This document shows, in pieces, positions 15,345 through 23,579 of a DNA stretch of 36,988 nucleotides. The stretch spans positions 1 through 36,988 of the IMG/VR virus record IMGVR_UViG_3300049595_001059; one strand, written 5' to 3'. The notes below the pieces were generated by a model, which saw only the letters and a list, made by a program, of their open reading frames with translations, was not told the DNA's origin and did no database searches. The stretch comes from a virus. Positions within the stretch are counted from its first letter, which is position 1. Each line of letters opens with the position of its first letter. The position numbers were made by a program, and so were the translations under genes.

Positions 15345-18300
15345 TTGTACCGGGTATCGTATGCGTTAATATTAACCGTTGTACTTTGCTTGCGCATATC
15401 CTTTCTAAGCCCTTTTATTTCGCGCTCCATGCTCTTTGAGTTCAAAGAGGCGTTAACTATTACCGCGTCGTTTTTGCGCCCGCCTGCGTAAGCTAATAAT
15501 GCAGGGCGCACGTACCGTTCTTCGATTAGCTTTTTAAACGCAGCGCTCGAGGTATTAATAGCATCTAGCTCGCGGCGATGCTTAACCGATTGGCGGCGGT
15601 TAATTATATATTCGTCGCGTTCAGCTTCTATTAGTGTACCGCCTGCGCTATGTAAACGCCCGCCTATTAAACCGCCCTTTGCAAATTTTGGTATAGGCTG
15701 CGCCGCTATGGTTGCAATTTGCGCCGCCCCTGCGATAGCCGTTAACGCACCTATTGGCGTAAATGGTCCGCCCGCTTTCATAATAGCCGCTGCGGTATTT
15801 ATAATAGCGTTAAATAATGCAAGCTGTTTATCGAGCCGCGCTTGCTTTGTTTTTTCTTCGGCTATCTTACGGCTGGTTCGTAACTCTAGGGCTTCGCGTT
15901 GCCTTTGCTTTTCGCGTTCGGTTTTAGCTGAATTATTTATAGCCTCTAGTTCATCCGCTGCGGCTTGCTGAACAAACTCTATACGTGCGTCGCCTTGTTT
16001 CTTTAACGCATCCGCTAACGAACCAAACGCGTTACCTATCGCTTGCGCTATTTCTAAAGCCTCGTCTATTGTTTCTTGTGTTGTCTTTTTACGTTCTTCG
16101 CGTATAGCCGCTTGCGTTTGGGCTTCGATTAACTGAATAGCCGAGGCGCGTTCATTTTCGTCTTTGATATTATCGGTAGCCTCTTTTTTGCGTTTAGCGG
16201 CTTCTATTTCGATTAATTGTATTCGGCGGTCTAAACTACTCCCTTGCTCTATTTCTAAGCGCTGTAAGGTGTTTATTTGCGTATTTACTTCGGCTTCGGC
16301 TATCTGTTTATTTATAGCGTCGATTTGTTCGGCGTAGCGCTTGTTTATTTCTACTTTGTCCTTACCTAACTTTTCGGCTGCGTCCAGCTCTAGCGCTAAC
16401 TGAGTTTCTAGAGATAGCTTTTGTTCCTGAAGCGTAGCGCTTGCACTTACCTTAACGGCTTCTAATTGGCGCTGTAAACTTTTTTCGAGCTCCTGTTTGT
16501 CAAGGTCTGCAAGCGCTTTATTTCTGTTTTTAATAATATCGTCTTTAGCCGCTTCTAGTTCCTTTAGAGCTTTTATTTCTGCGGCGCTGCCAGCTTTAAA
16601 TTTAGCGTTCCTAAATGTTTCTTCAAGTAATATTACCTGTTTATTAGCTTCGTTAGATATTTTTTGGCGCTCGGTTAACGTAGCTTCAAAAGCCTGTAAT
16701 TCGAGTTCTTCTAGTTTCTTACGCGCTGCGGCTTGGTCTTCGGCGGCTTTCTTTGCGGCTGCAGCTCGGTCTTCGGCGGCTTTCTTTGCGGCTTCGGCTG
16801 CCTTGTCGTTAGCGGCTTTAGTACGTTCGGCTTGTTGGGCGTTAATCTTTTGTTCGGTTTCGGAGGCTATACCCGCCTCGTTTTCTAGTATTTCAGCCTC
16901 TTTAAGTTTTGATATACCTAAATTTGTAATTATTTCAGCTTGCGCATTTTTTTCGTTTTTAACCCGCTCATTTGCTAATTGTGCTTGTTTATTATTTATT
17001 TCTTGCGCCGCTTCTGTAAAGTCTAATAAACCTAAAGTCGCCACGTCGCCAATAGCACCAACGGCTCTATTGTAAAAAGCTATTGATTTGTCAACTATAT
17101 CGCGTTGGTCTTCCGCTGAAGCCGTAGCCGCTTCGGCTGCTAATACTGCGGATTGTGCAAATAATGCTTGCGCTTGTGTACGCAATGCTGTCGCTTTTAA
17201 ATAGGCTTGCGTTTTAGATGCGTATATTGCTTCGGCTGTTACTAAGTCTTCAGTTCGCCCAAAGGCGTCGCCTAGCGTTTCGTTATAGGTTAATAACGCT
17301 TCCTCTTTAGATATTACGCCCGCCCGCGCTAATTCGAACGCTGCGCCTACTTTTGTGGTTTCTTCTATTGTGCTTGCCAAACCAGTCCTAACACTTTCTA
17401 ACGTAGATTTTAAAGCATCGGTCGTTGTGCTAGTTCCGAATATCGCCGCCTTTAGTTTATCAAAGTTCGCTATAAGCGCACCAATAGCAACGACCAACAA
17501 ACCGACGCCCGTAGCCGCTAAAGCTATTCTAAAGGCTTTTAACGCGCCCGTCGAAGTGCCAACGACTACCGAATAAGCCGCTTGCGCCCTAGTAATTAAA
17601 AGTGTCTTTAAAGCGCTTTCATCTAGCAATAAAGCCGCGACTTGTTGCACGCCGTTAGCAATAGCCATTACGGCGGTCGTTTTAGCTATTACCTTATTTA
17701 AGTCTTCGCTTTCGCTTCCGAACAAAGCCGCCGCGCCTTGCGCTATTTCAAAGCCCGCCGCTAGTCCTTGCGTAGCCTGAACCGCTGCATCGAATTTAAA
17801 CGTATCGCTCGCTAGGTTAGCAACCCGCGCCCGTGTGTCGCCTATTTGGTCTTCGAGCTGCGCGGCTGCTAGGGTTAAATCCCTAAACTGTTTAGTACCC
17901 GCTTTGCCCTCGACCTCGAGCCGAGTTAATTCATTCTTTAATGCGCGTAACTGACCCGTTAGCGTTTTTTGCTTTTCTTCGGTTTTGCCGTATGTATTAT
18001 TTAAATCCTTTTGAAGTTTATTAACTTCGGCTATTTTCTTTTTTAATGCTTCCTGAGCTGCGGCGTTTTCTTTGTACGTATCGCTAACCCTATCGCCTGC
18101 ATTAATTAGTTTTATTTGTTCGTCCTGTAATTTCTTTAGACTAGCAACAAGGTCTACCGACTCTTTATTTAATTGCGCTAAAGCGTTTTTAACTTGTTGA
18201 CCGCCAAACGCAGCCGCAGCCGCACTTCCTACCTTTTTTAATTCGTCTGTTACCGTTTTAGCCGTATCAGTTGCCGACTTTTCTAAAGCATCGTTAGCTT

Positions 18301-18373
18301 TGTTTACTTCGTTAATGGTAGCCTTTAGGCTATCCGCCTCAGCTTCGTATGTAATTTGAACTTTTGCCGCCAT
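15335..18373 (-). CDS. Tape measure protein
   Basis: A 1012-residue protein with the features of a tape measure: long N-terminal coiled coil (about 20-200), hydrophobic segments around 285-305, an Ala/Lys/Glu coiled-coil block with 11-residue repeats (about 525-560), further helices to about 880, a hydrophobic stretch with GGPFTPIGALTAIAGAAQ, and a conserved FAKGGLIGG turn typical of tape measure C-termini. It sets tail length. At about 0.15 nm per helical residue the tail would be near 150 nm, which implies a long-tailed siphovirus. The gene overlaps the short upstream gene by 35 bp. Confidence 0.9.
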   Translation of the reverse strand: MAAKVQITYEAEADSLKATINEVNKANDALEKSATDTAKTVTDELKKVGSAAAAAFGGQQVKNALAQLNKESVDLVASLKKLQDEQIKLINAGDRVSDTYKENAAAQEALKKKIAEVNKLQKDLNNTYGKTEEKQKTLTGQLRALKNELTRLEVEGKAGTKQFRDLTLAAAQLEDQIGDTRARVANLASDTFKFDAAVQATQGLAAGFEIAQGAAALFGSESEDLNKVIAKTTAVMAIANGVQQVAALLLDESALKTLLITRAQAAYSVVVGTSTGALKAFRIALAATGVGLLVVAIGALIANFDKLKAAIFGTSTTTDALKSTLESVRTGLASTIEETTKVGAAFELARAGVISKEEALLTYNETLGDAFGRTEDLVTAEAIYASKTQAYLKATALRTQAQALFAQSAVLAAEAATASAEDQRDIVDKSIAFYNRAVGAIGDVATLGLLDFTEAAQEINNKQAQLANERVKNEKNAQAEIITNLGISKLKEAEILENEAGIASETEQKINAQQAERTKAANDKAAEAAKKAAEDRAAAAKKAAEDQAAARKKLEELELQAFEATLTERQKISNEANKQVILLEETFRNAKFKAGSAAEIKALKELEAAKDDIIKNRNKALADLDKQELEKSLQRQLEAVKVSASATLQEQKLSLETQLALELDAAEKLGKDKVEINKRYAEQIDAINKQIAEAEVNTQINTLQRLEIEQGSSLDRRIQLIEIEAAKRKKEATDNIKDENERASAIQLIEAQTQAAIREERKKTTQETIDEALEIAQAIGNAFGSLADALKKQGDARIEFVQQAAADELEAINNSAKTEREKQRQREALELRTSRKIAEEKTKQARLDKQLALFNAIINTAAAIMKAGGPFTPIGALTAIAGAAQIATIAAQPIPKFAKGGLIGGRLHSAGGTLIEAERDEYIINRRQSVKHRRELDAINTSSAAFKKLIEERYVRPALLAYAGGRKNDAVIVNASLNSKSMEREIKGLRKDMRKQSTTVNINAYDTRYKWQ
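16735..16793 (-). repeat. 33-bp period repeat in the tape measure gene
   Basis: A 26-bp sequence starting GGTCTTCGGCGG is exact at 16735-16760 and 16768-16793. The 33-bp period is 11 codons, giving an Ala/Lys/Glu/Asp hendecad. It fits coiled-coil repetition and could change tail length by recombination. Confidence 0.8.
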
Positions 18374-18476
18374 TGTTTTGAGCCTTTAAATGCTGCTCAA
18401 ATTTAAGCAAATAAGTCGAAACATCTGAACTCATTAATTCATTAAACTCGGATATAGAACCGCCCGCTAGGTTCAT
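18339..18476 (-). CDS. 45-residue protein before the tape measure
   Basis: ATG at 18476 shares TAATG with the stop of the 217-residue gene, which favours it over an in-frame ATG at 18587 that would overlap that gene by 112 bp. The product is a short helix-rich protein (NLAGGSISEFNELMSSDVST and a tail). Its place between a 217-residue protein and the tape measure corresponds to tail-assembly chaperones, which are often a G and GT pair made by frameshift. It lies in the -1 frame of the upstream gene, but no slippery heptamer was seen in the overlap. Confidence 0.6.
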   Translation of the reverse strand: MNLAGGSISEFNELMSSDVSTYLLKFEQHLKAQNNGGKSSNYIRS

Positions 18477-19129
18477 TACTTGTTCTCTGAACTGCTGGCT
18501 TGTTCGCGTTGCCCGGCTTTGCGGTGAGAGCTCAGCTGGCGTAATAAGTCGGTTAGCTTGCGTATTTGAACTGTGTTGTATTCCCAAAGCTGCTGTAATT
18601 CTTCCGGTGAAATACTGAATAAGGGCATCAGCGGCTCGATACCCAAGCGGTAAAAAAAATCGTGAGCGCCCCCTTTACTCAGCTCTTCGAATAGGGTTAA
18701 CTTTTGTTGGTGTATATCGGGGTTTATTTCTGCGGGGTTTTCGTCGCCGCGTATAATCCAAGTCGCGGCTATGTTTAATAACAGGTCGCGGTGTATAACG
18801 GTGTTTTGGCGTTCGCGTATTACGTGGATATAAGCGCCCATTAACGCGGCGGTCTTCGGGTTTGATAGCCCAGCCGCTAAAGCCTTTTCCATTTCGCCTA
18901 GTATCTTTTCCATCTCCGAACCGCTTAACCCGCTGCTTAAACGCTCGAGTAGGCTCATGCTCATAGCAAAGCGCTCTAGTGGCATATTAACTTCTTTCGG
19001 AAAACGGTAATAAGTATGCCGTTCGTGTTTAAATACTTCGACTAGGTTATAGGTTGTTTTAGGTTTACGATAAAAGAGGGAGCGCAAAGGCTCTATTAAT
19101 CTTTTCGTGTATTTGTGCAATCGTTTCAT
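18476..19129 (-). CDS. Putative tail-assembly protein, 217 residues
   Basis: A helical protein with a basic N-terminus (MKRLHKYTKRLIEPLRS) and a Ser/Gln/Glu-rich C-terminus. I do not recognise the family. Size and position directly before the short gene and the tape measure suggest a tail-assembly chaperone. The frame overlaps the preceding gene by 65 bp if ATG 19129 is used, and no internal ATG removes the overlap without losing about 48 residues. Confidence 0.5.
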   Translation of the reverse strand: MKRLHKYTKRLIEPLRSLFYRKPKTTYNLVEVFKHERHTYYRFPKEVNMPLERFAMSMSLLERLSSGLSGSEMEKILGEMEKALAAGLSNPKTAALMGAYIHVIRERQNTVIHRDLLLNIAATWIIRGDENPAEINPDIHQQKLTLFEELSKGGAHDFFYRLGIEPLMPLFSISPEELQQLWEYNTVQIRKLTDLLRQLSSHRKAGQREQASSSENK

Positions 19130-19319
19130 AGGTTACTATAGTTGTATCGTCGTTCAGGTATAATACCGTTTCTTTGGGGGTCGAGCGAAAAGCGTAATTA
19201 ATATGGTTTATGTTTATCAATAGGTCGGTATATCCTATTTCGCGCCGCGTCGCCTCCGCTAGTTTTTCGTCCTCAGTATCTAGGCTTTCAACTAACATCG
19301 CTTTGAGCTTAATAAACAT
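19065..19319 (-). CDS. Hypothetical 84-residue protein
   Basis: The start at 19319 (MFIKLKAMLVES) lies 7 bp after the previous stop. A further ATG upstream at 19355 would overlap the zinc-ribbon gene. The protein is mixed alpha/beta with an acidic middle (ESLDTEDEKLAEATRREIG). Function unknown. It lies between terminase and tail genes, where connector or tail-terminator proteins may be encoded. Confidence 0.5.
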   Translation of the reverse strand: MFIKLKAMLVESLDTEDEKLAEATRREIGYTDLLININHINYAFRSTPKETVLYLNDDTTIVTYETIAQIHEKINRAFALPLLS

Positions 19320-19326
19320 AGGGCGC

Positions 19327-19536
19327 TTACCAAAGCTGTAAGGGGCATTCAGCATCTTTTACGCGGGTCTTAGCGGGTAAGAAACAACCGCACTCGTTAC
19401 ACTGGTCTAAAAACTTATTACGCTTCGGGCAAACCTCGCAAACCATACGCCGCACTTGCGACATATTACGCGTTGCCTTATCGTCTTTAAGCATTAAATA
19501 CCAGCCTAAAAAAATGTGTTTAATACGTGTTAACAT
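19327..19536 (-). CDS. Small zinc-ribbon protein (DUF6171-like pattern)
   Basis: A 69-residue protein with CEVC, CNECGC, a conserved Lys and a final CPLQLW. This arrangement, C-x2-C, C-x2-CGC, K, C-P-x3-W, is a known short phage zinc-ribbon signature that I recall as DUF6171. Four or five Cys probably hold one zinc. It overlaps the previous gene by 7 bp. Its role near terminase and tail genes is unknown. Confidence 0.7.
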   Translation of the reverse strand: MLTRIKHIFLGWYLMLKDDKATRNMSQVRRMVCEVCPKRNKFLDQCNECGCFLPAKTRVKDAECPLQLW

Positions 19537-19871
19537 TCGGTACAGTCTAAAAGATTAGTAACGCCCTCGGGTTCGTAGTTAGTGTTCGCAACGGCAAAGC
19601 TAATACATGTGTACTCAGTTTCGCAAATAGTGAAATTCGTACAATCGCGTAAGCTAATCGTATAGCCCTGCAACGGGTCAACCTTTAACCCGCTAATTGA
19701 TATTAGCCCCGCTTCGTCGCTTATAGCTTCGAACGTTTGTATTTTGCCCGTAGCGTTATGCTTAACGTCCACTATATAGCCCGTTTCGGGTGTAACGTAC
19801 CCGAACGCTAAAGAGCTTAAACAAGCGTCTATTATAATGCCGGCATCGTAACAAGGGGTGCATACGCTCAT
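19530..19871 (-). CDS. Cysteine-rich hypothetical protein next to terminase
   Basis: A 113-residue protein. The start at 19871 shares ATGA with the terminase stop, which decides against an ATG 42 bp upstream. The N-terminus MSVCTPCYDAGIIIDAC has three Cys in 17 residues and the C-terminus ends CTEC. The middle is beta-rich (Ig-like or carboxypeptidase-regulatory-like fold possible). It may be a connector or a small virion protein; no motif decides. Confidence 0.55.
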   Translation of the reverse strand: MSVCTPCYDAGIIIDACLSSLAFGYVTPETGYIVDVKHNATGKIQTFEAISDEAGLISISGLKVDPLQGYTISLRDCTNFTICETEYTCISFAVANTNYEPEGVTNLLDCTEC

Positions 19872-21145
19872 AGGTATCGTTTTAATATTGCGTTTACAAA
19901 GTAACGAAAACAATCTAAATAATCGGCGCGCTCGGTTAACTTTCGCCTATTCAATTTAATAATCGAACCGTTGGCGTCGCATTGTACTTGCTTAGCATCG
20001 AATACAAAGCCTTTACAACGTTTACTGTTTACGCGAATATCCAAACGGCGTAAAGCCGAATTACAATCGACGCGGCTATTCTCATGCTTCGGGTTAGCGG
20101 GTATTATAAACTGGCTGTCGTTCATGTGTAATAAGCGCTTAATCATAGTATAGGCGCTCGAGTTATCGCGCTGCTGAACCGTACCGCCGCGCCCCATAGC
20201 GTCGCCCGTTATGCGTAGTAAGCCTATTGGAATATTTAAAGCCCGTACCGCATCGCAAAACGCCTCTATACTTCCTTTGTCAATTCGTATTTCGTCCACT
20301 ACGTTAGCGCCGCCGCTGGTTTGCTGAATAACCAAAGCGCAAAGCGGGTTAATATTAAAGTCCACACTAACGTAAACAGGTATATTCGGGTTTAGCGTTG
20401 CGTTATCGTCTATATGCTTTTCGTCTAACCACTCATACAGGAACGGGTTTAATACTTCATCCATTACATCCCAGTCGCCCTCGACGAAACGGGCGTATTG
20501 AATAGGCGGTAACTCCTTTAGCGCTTCTAAGTATTCGGCGGGTATGTGGGGGTTATCGGTTATTTTGCTAGGTATAAAAGCCCAGCGTTCGGGTAGCGTG
20601 TTTTCGATATAACGTTTATAAATAACGGTCTTAACCCAATTTTGCGCGGGGTTGCACGTAGCTAGGCAAAGTATAGGCGGCTTACCTTGCGCCTTGTTCC
20701 AACTCCCGATACGCTCCTGAACTTTGTAAAACGTTGGTTCTTGCAGCTCGTTTACTTCGTCTAAGCCAGCGCCGTTAATCTCTAAGCCCCTGAAGCGGTT
20801 TAGGTCTTTATCTTCGTCGTAGCTTTCTGCCATAAAAATTAATTCGCTACCGTTTATAAACGTTACTACCTGCGTGTCCCTATTCCAACTCCGAACGTAA
20901 TTCGAAACGCCGTCGACCATTATAGAAGTGAAACTCGGAAACGTGGTACGCTTTAAATCGGGTAGGCTCTTTCGAATAATCGCCCAACGGCTACGCGGGT
21001 ACGCTAAACATAGCGAGGTTAGTGTTAATAGTAACCAATACGTTTTACCGCCGCGAATTGCGCCCCCGAATACTATTACGCGCTTTTCGCCGCTTAATGC
21101 TAAATCGTAGGCTATCGTTTGCCGTTCGGTTAATCGGTAGCTCAT
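19868..21145 (-). CDS. terL: Terminase large subunit
   Basis: A 425-residue packaging motor. ATPase half: Walker A GGAIRGGKT at 27-35, Walker B ending in D129-E130 (GAGLDE), coupling motif LATCNP at 161-166. Nuclease half: VSVDFNINP with D262, TGDAMG with D315, and ADYLDCF with D408/D411, the acidic triad of the RNase H-like nuclease. It binds the procapsid portal and cuts concatemeric DNA. It shares ATGA with the small terminase stop. Headful or cohesive-end cutting cannot be told from this sequence alone. Confidence 0.93.
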   Translation of the reverse strand: MSYRLTERQTIAYDLALSGEKRVIVFGGAIRGGKTYWLLLTLTSLCLAYPRSRWAIIRKSLPDLKRTTFPSFTSIMVDGVSNYVRSWNRDTQVVTFINGSELIFMAESYDEDKDLNRFRGLEINGAGLDEVNELQEPTFYKVQERIGSWNKAQGKPPILCLATCNPAQNWVKTVIYKRYIENTLPERWAFIPSKITDNPHIPAEYLEALKELPPIQYARFVEGDWDVMDEVLNPFLYEWLDEKHIDDNATLNPNIPVYVSVDFNINPLCALVIQQTSGGANVVDEIRIDKGSIEAFCDAVRALNIPIGLLRITGDAMGRGGTVQQRDNSSAYTMIKRLLHMNDSQFIIPANPKHENSRVDCNSALRRLDIRVNSKRCKGFVFDAKQVQCDANGSIIKLNRRKLTERADYLDCFRYFVNAILKRYL

Positions 21146-21576
21146 TCATTCGGTTGGCTCGGTTCGGTGCGAATAATAACGAGCGGCTCGGTTGTAGTTA
21201 TCGTACTTTCGCCGTTATTACTCCAGCGCCCGCGTTGCCTATTAGCTAACCAATGTTTAGCCGCTGCGGTGTCGGATGGTAGCTGTTTACGTAGCTTTAC
21301 TATATCGCCGTCCTTTGTTACCGCTTCTTCTACAATCGTAACGCCTAACGCACGCTCATACATCGACCGCGCTACTTTAGCGTCGGCGTCTTCTTTTCCG
21401 CGCGTTAATGACTCTAAAAATGTGGGCTGGTCTTTTTTCCAATTATTAAACGTTGCCTCGCATATATCAAACGCCGCCGCCATTTGCACGTCGTTAAGCC
21501 CTAATAACGCAAGGTTAAAGGCGCGTTCGTCGTATTCGGGTTTATAGTCGGTAGGTCTACCTAATTTCTTTTTCAT
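21142..21576 (-). CDS. terS: Terminase small subunit
   Basis: A 144-residue DNA-recognition subunit. N-terminal helix-turn-helix (MKKKLGRPTDYKP, then LLGLNDVQMAAAFDICEATF), then a middle helical part and a conserved KHWLANR segment followed by RGRW that I recall from small terminases. A Thr-rich C-terminal tail could contact the large subunit. It overlaps the large subunit gene by 4 bp and the HAD gene by 4 bp. Confidence 0.88.
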   Translation of the reverse strand: MKKKLGRPTDYKPEYDERAFNLALLGLNDVQMAAAFDICEATFNNWKKDQPTFLESLTRGKEDADAKVARSMYERALGVTIVEEAVTKDGDIVKLRKQLPSDTAAAKHWLANRQRGRWSNNGESTITTTEPLVIIRTEPSQPNE

Positions 21577-21881
21577 AACTCAAATAAAACGCCCTCGGCT
21601 TTGGTGTTTAGATTTATCTTTTCTATTTGCTCGCGGTTGTTATCGTAGTGGCGTTCGATATTCACGGCTTTAATTGTTTTCCATTTATCCGCGCCGTTGG
21701 TAAAGTAAACGAGCAAACGTGGTATGTTTAGCGCTTCAGCTATTTTATATACTTCGCGACTAAAGCGTTCATTACGGGCGGCTATTATAAACACGACCTC
21801 GCCTCGGTTAATTAGCCTACGGGCTAACTCCATACCGCGCTCGGTGTCTAATACCCCGTCTATATCGAACGATATTCTCAT
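21573..21881 (-). CDS. Small HAD-family phosphatase-like protein
   Basis: A 102-residue protein with the N-terminal HAD signature DxD followed by G in SFDIDGVLDT (D6, D8). A following segment (GMELARRLINRGEVVFIIAARN) fits the second HAD motif (strand ending in a small residue) and NGADKWKT supplies a Lys region. It is short, as minimal HAD phosphatases in phages can be, for instance for nucleotide or nucleic acid 3'-phosphate removal. It overlaps small terminase by 4 bp, so a link with DNA end processing is conceivable but unproved. Confidence 0.65.
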   Translation of the reverse strand: MRISFDIDGVLDTERGMELARRLINRGEVVFIIAARNERFSREVYKIAEALNIPRLLVYFTNGADKWKTIKAVNIERHYDNNREQIEKINLNTKAEGVLFEL

Positions 21882-22021
21882 TTCTTATTATGCTTTTGCT
21901 TGTACTTTTCGGCTTCAGCGTATGCTATCGCGGCGGCTTGTTGCGGGGTGTACCCCTCGTCAATTAGCTTACGGATATTCATGCTTATAACGGTTTGGCT
22001 ATCGCCTTGGAATAGTGGCAT
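21878..22021 (-). CDS. 47-residue conserved phage protein
   Basis: ATG at 22021, TGA at 21878 sharing ATGA with the HAD gene. The sequence MPLFQGDSQTVISMNIRKLI, followed by EGYTPQQAAAIAYAEA, matches a short phage pattern I recall (SxxxISxNIRxL, then QAxAIAxxxA) that is common near terminase genes. Function unknown. Helical, basic C-terminus. Confidence 0.65.
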   Translation of the reverse strand: MPLFQGDSQTVISMNIRKLIDEGYTPQQAAAIAYAEAEKYKQKHNKK

Positions 22022-22031
22022 ACTTACAAAG

Positions 22032-22436
22032 TTAATCAATAAATTGCAATTCGTTTATAGCGGCGCAATAGTGTTGACCGTCGCGCTTTAGTGTTTTAAG
22101 GTCTTCGGGGTATATTGCAAGCTCGGTTAAGCCCTTTGTTTTACCCGTTATAAATACGCGTACTAACTTAACCTCGTTGCCTTGGCGGTCTTCGTTGGTT
22201 TGAATAGCGCCTAAGCAATAGCGCACGTTTTCGGGTAACAGCTTTTTAAGTTCGGGGTTATCGTATTTCTTTAGGTCTTCATGCCAAAGCGCTATTGGGT
22301 ATTCAAAATGACTGCCAGCGTCGTGCACGTAGCCTACATAGATAGGTTGAGCGCCTACGTGTTCGGCTCTAACGTTTAGCATAAATCCCGTGCGGGTGCG
22401 TTTATGCGTTGCTTTTACTTGTTCGTCGATAATCAT
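22032..22436 (-). CDS. Hypothetical 134-residue protein
   Basis: An unrecognised soluble protein, mixed alpha/beta. A motif GTQ-like pattern is absent; notable are HxxGSHFEYPIALWH and a Lys/Leu-rich centre. It overlaps the preceding gene by ATGA and belongs to the operon that starts at the promoter 23009-23041 and leads to terminase. Confidence 0.5.
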   Translation of the reverse strand: MIIDEQVKATHKRTRTGFMLNVRAEHVGAQPIYVGYVHDAGSHFEYPIALWHEDLKKYDNPELKKLLPENVRYCLGAIQTNEDRQGNEVKLVRVFITGKTKGLTELAIYPEDLKTLKRDGQHYCAAINELQFID

Positions 22437-22816
22437 AGGCTATAAGTGTCTATACGTTTCTTTGCCATATCTATAAAGCGCTCAATCGTTGCTTCGTAAA
22501 ATGTGCTAAACTCCTTGTGCCCCTCGGGGGCGTGGGTGAATAGCACGTAAAGTACGGAGCGTAGGCGCTGGCTCGGTGTTTTGCTTCCAAGCTCGGCGGC
22601 GTCTAGCTTCATGTTATTTATTAGCGCTTCGTCGTTATAATTGAATTGTTCGCCCTTAAACGCCATAACGCCAACGCCACCCATCCATTGATTAAATAAG
22701 GCGCTCGTTTGTTCGGGTGTTAGCTCCTGCGTGCCTATGGTTATTTTAATGGTTTTATCGCGGCGCGTTGAAACGGCTTCTATTGCGCAGGGTATCGTTA
22801 ATAGTTTAGCATCCAT
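22433..22816 (-). CDS. Hypothetical 127-residue protein
   Basis: Unrecognised. It has a beta-rich N-terminus and a helical C-terminus with KTPSQRLRSVLYVLF and FSTFYEATIERFIDMAKKR, a pattern I recall from Bacteroidota phage proteins encoded near recombination or terminase genes, without known activity. It overlaps the RHH-like gene by 11 bp. Confidence 0.55.
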   Translation of the reverse strand: MDAKLLTIPCAIEAVSTRRDKTIKITIGTQELTPEQTSALFNQWMGGVGVMAFKGEQFNYNDEALINNMKLDAAELGSKTPSQRLRSVLYVLFTHAPEGHKEFSTFYEATIERFIDMAKKRIDTYSL

Positions 22817-23003
22817 ACTCAGGGTCGTGTTTTACTTTCGCTATCTTAACGCCGTCCATATAGTCGTAAACCATGCGCCGTATCGTAGCGCGGTGAGAAA
22901 CGGGTACGCGAAAGGTTATATTAACCGTAGGCTCGTTGTATAGCGGTTTAGCTCCCGCGCCCTTGCGTGCGCCGCCTCGGTTATCCTTTTTCTTCGGTTG
23001 CAT
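22806..23003 (-). CDS. Small basic DNA-binding-like protein (RHH-type)
   Basis: The start at ATG 23003 follows the -7 box by five bases, which decides against an upstream ATG at 23039. The 65-residue product begins with a basic GGARKGAGAKP stretch and continues with FRVPVSHRATIRRMVYDY, a strand-helix-helix pattern of ribbon-helix-helix or similar small DNA-binding proteins. As first gene of the terminase operon it could be a regulator or packaging accessory. Confidence 0.65.
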   Translation of the reverse strand: MQPKKKDNRGGARKGAGAKPLYNEPTVNITFRVPVSHRATIRRMVYDYMDGVKIAKVKHDPEYGC

Positions 23004-23008
23004 CGCTG

Positions 23009-23041
23009 CAAATATAGTTAATTTTTGATTATGTAACACAA
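23009..23041 (-). promoter_or_regulatory. Promoter upstream of the terminase operon
   Basis: TTG within 23041-23037 and TATATTTG at 23016-23009, about 20 nt apart, overlapping the 3' end of the 79-residue gene. The ATG is five bases downstream, so the mRNA is predicted to be leaderless. Confidence 0.6.
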
Positions 23042-23257
23042 TTCAACGCCGTTTTTTTTAAGCGTTTTAAGCCAGTCGAAACAAAGGCGTAAATACGTTC
23101 TATAAACGCTTGTATTTCGTTTGGCGCTAGTTAGGTATATCGAATAACTTTTATGCGTTGTAAGGGCGTTAAAATAGGTTTTTTCGCCGTCTTTAATCGC
23201 TACGGGCTGCGGCTCGTAATTTGTCATGTATTCAATTATACGTTGCTCGGTTGTCAT
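23018..23257 (-). CDS. Hypothetical 79-residue protein
   Basis: Unrecognised. Rich in Tyr, Thr and Lys, with a helical C-terminus (FDWLKTLKKNG). It shares ATGA with the gene upstream. Its last codons contain the promoter for the next operon. Confidence 0.5.
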   Translation of the reverse strand: MTTEQRIIEYMTNYEPQPVAIKDGEKTYFNALTTHKSYSIYLTSAKRNTSVYRTYLRLCFDWLKTLKKNGVELCYIIKN

Positions 23258-23472
23258 TGGCTTAGTGTTTCAATACACATTTTTAAACCTTCTGCTATTT
23301 CGTATTGCTCGAGTTCAATATGGTTTTTTATCATTCTTTCTAACTTTTTGCAATAATCAATAGTAAGCCCGTCGTCTAAATTACACATAGCCTCATAATG
23401 CACCCTACCTATAAACCTTTTTACATCGCCGTCTATAATCGTGCTTGTTGTTTCAAAATATTCTTTTTCCAT
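23254..23472 (-). CDS. Hypothetical 72-residue protein
   Basis: The start at ATG 23472 (MEKEYFETT) is one base after the stop of the small membrane protein, which is preferred over ATG codons 36 and 21 bp upstream. The product is acidic and helical (KKLERMIKNHIELEQYEIAEG) with no known motif. It ends sharing ATGA with the next gene. Confidence 0.55.
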   Translation of the reverse strand: MEKEYFETTSTIIDGDVKRFIGRVHYEAMCNLDDGLTIDYCKKLERMIKNHIELEQYEIAEGLKMCIETLSQ

Positions 23473-23473
23473 G

Positions 23474-23578
23474 TTACGCGCCGCCTTTGTCATTATGGTG
23501 CTTATCAATTATGTAAGCCCATGCAAGGGCGGTAACAATTATTATAAAAGCCATCATTATAAACGTTTTTACTTCCAT
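23474..23578 (-). CDS. 34-residue single-span membrane protein
   Basis: ATG at 23578 directly after the helicase stop region, TAA at 23474. The product is one hydrophobic helix (FIMMAFIIIVTALAWAYII) with a short charged tail HHNDKGGA, too short for routine gene callers. It is positioned in the gap of the replication operon and coupled to the next gene. A regulatory or host-membrane role is possible. Confidence 0.5.
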   Translation of the reverse strand: MEVKTFIMMAFIIIVTALAWAYIIDKHHNDKGGA

Positions 23579-23579
23579 T

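Noticed and set aside
16735-16793. 33-bp repeats as DNA-binding iterons
   Set aside because: The period is a multiple of three and encodes a coiled-coil repeat; a protein explanation is enough.
16497-17075. Plus-strand 192-residue ORF rich in Ser and Ala
   Set aside because: Antisense shadow of the tape measure coiled-coil codons; its residues reflect Ala/Lys/Glu codon complements, and the minus frame has clear tape measure features.
18476-18587. Programmed -1 frameshift between the 217-residue and 45-residue genes
   Set aside because: The short frame is in the -1 frame as required for a G/GT pair, but no slippery heptamer was found in the 112-bp overlap, and a TAATG start explains the second gene.
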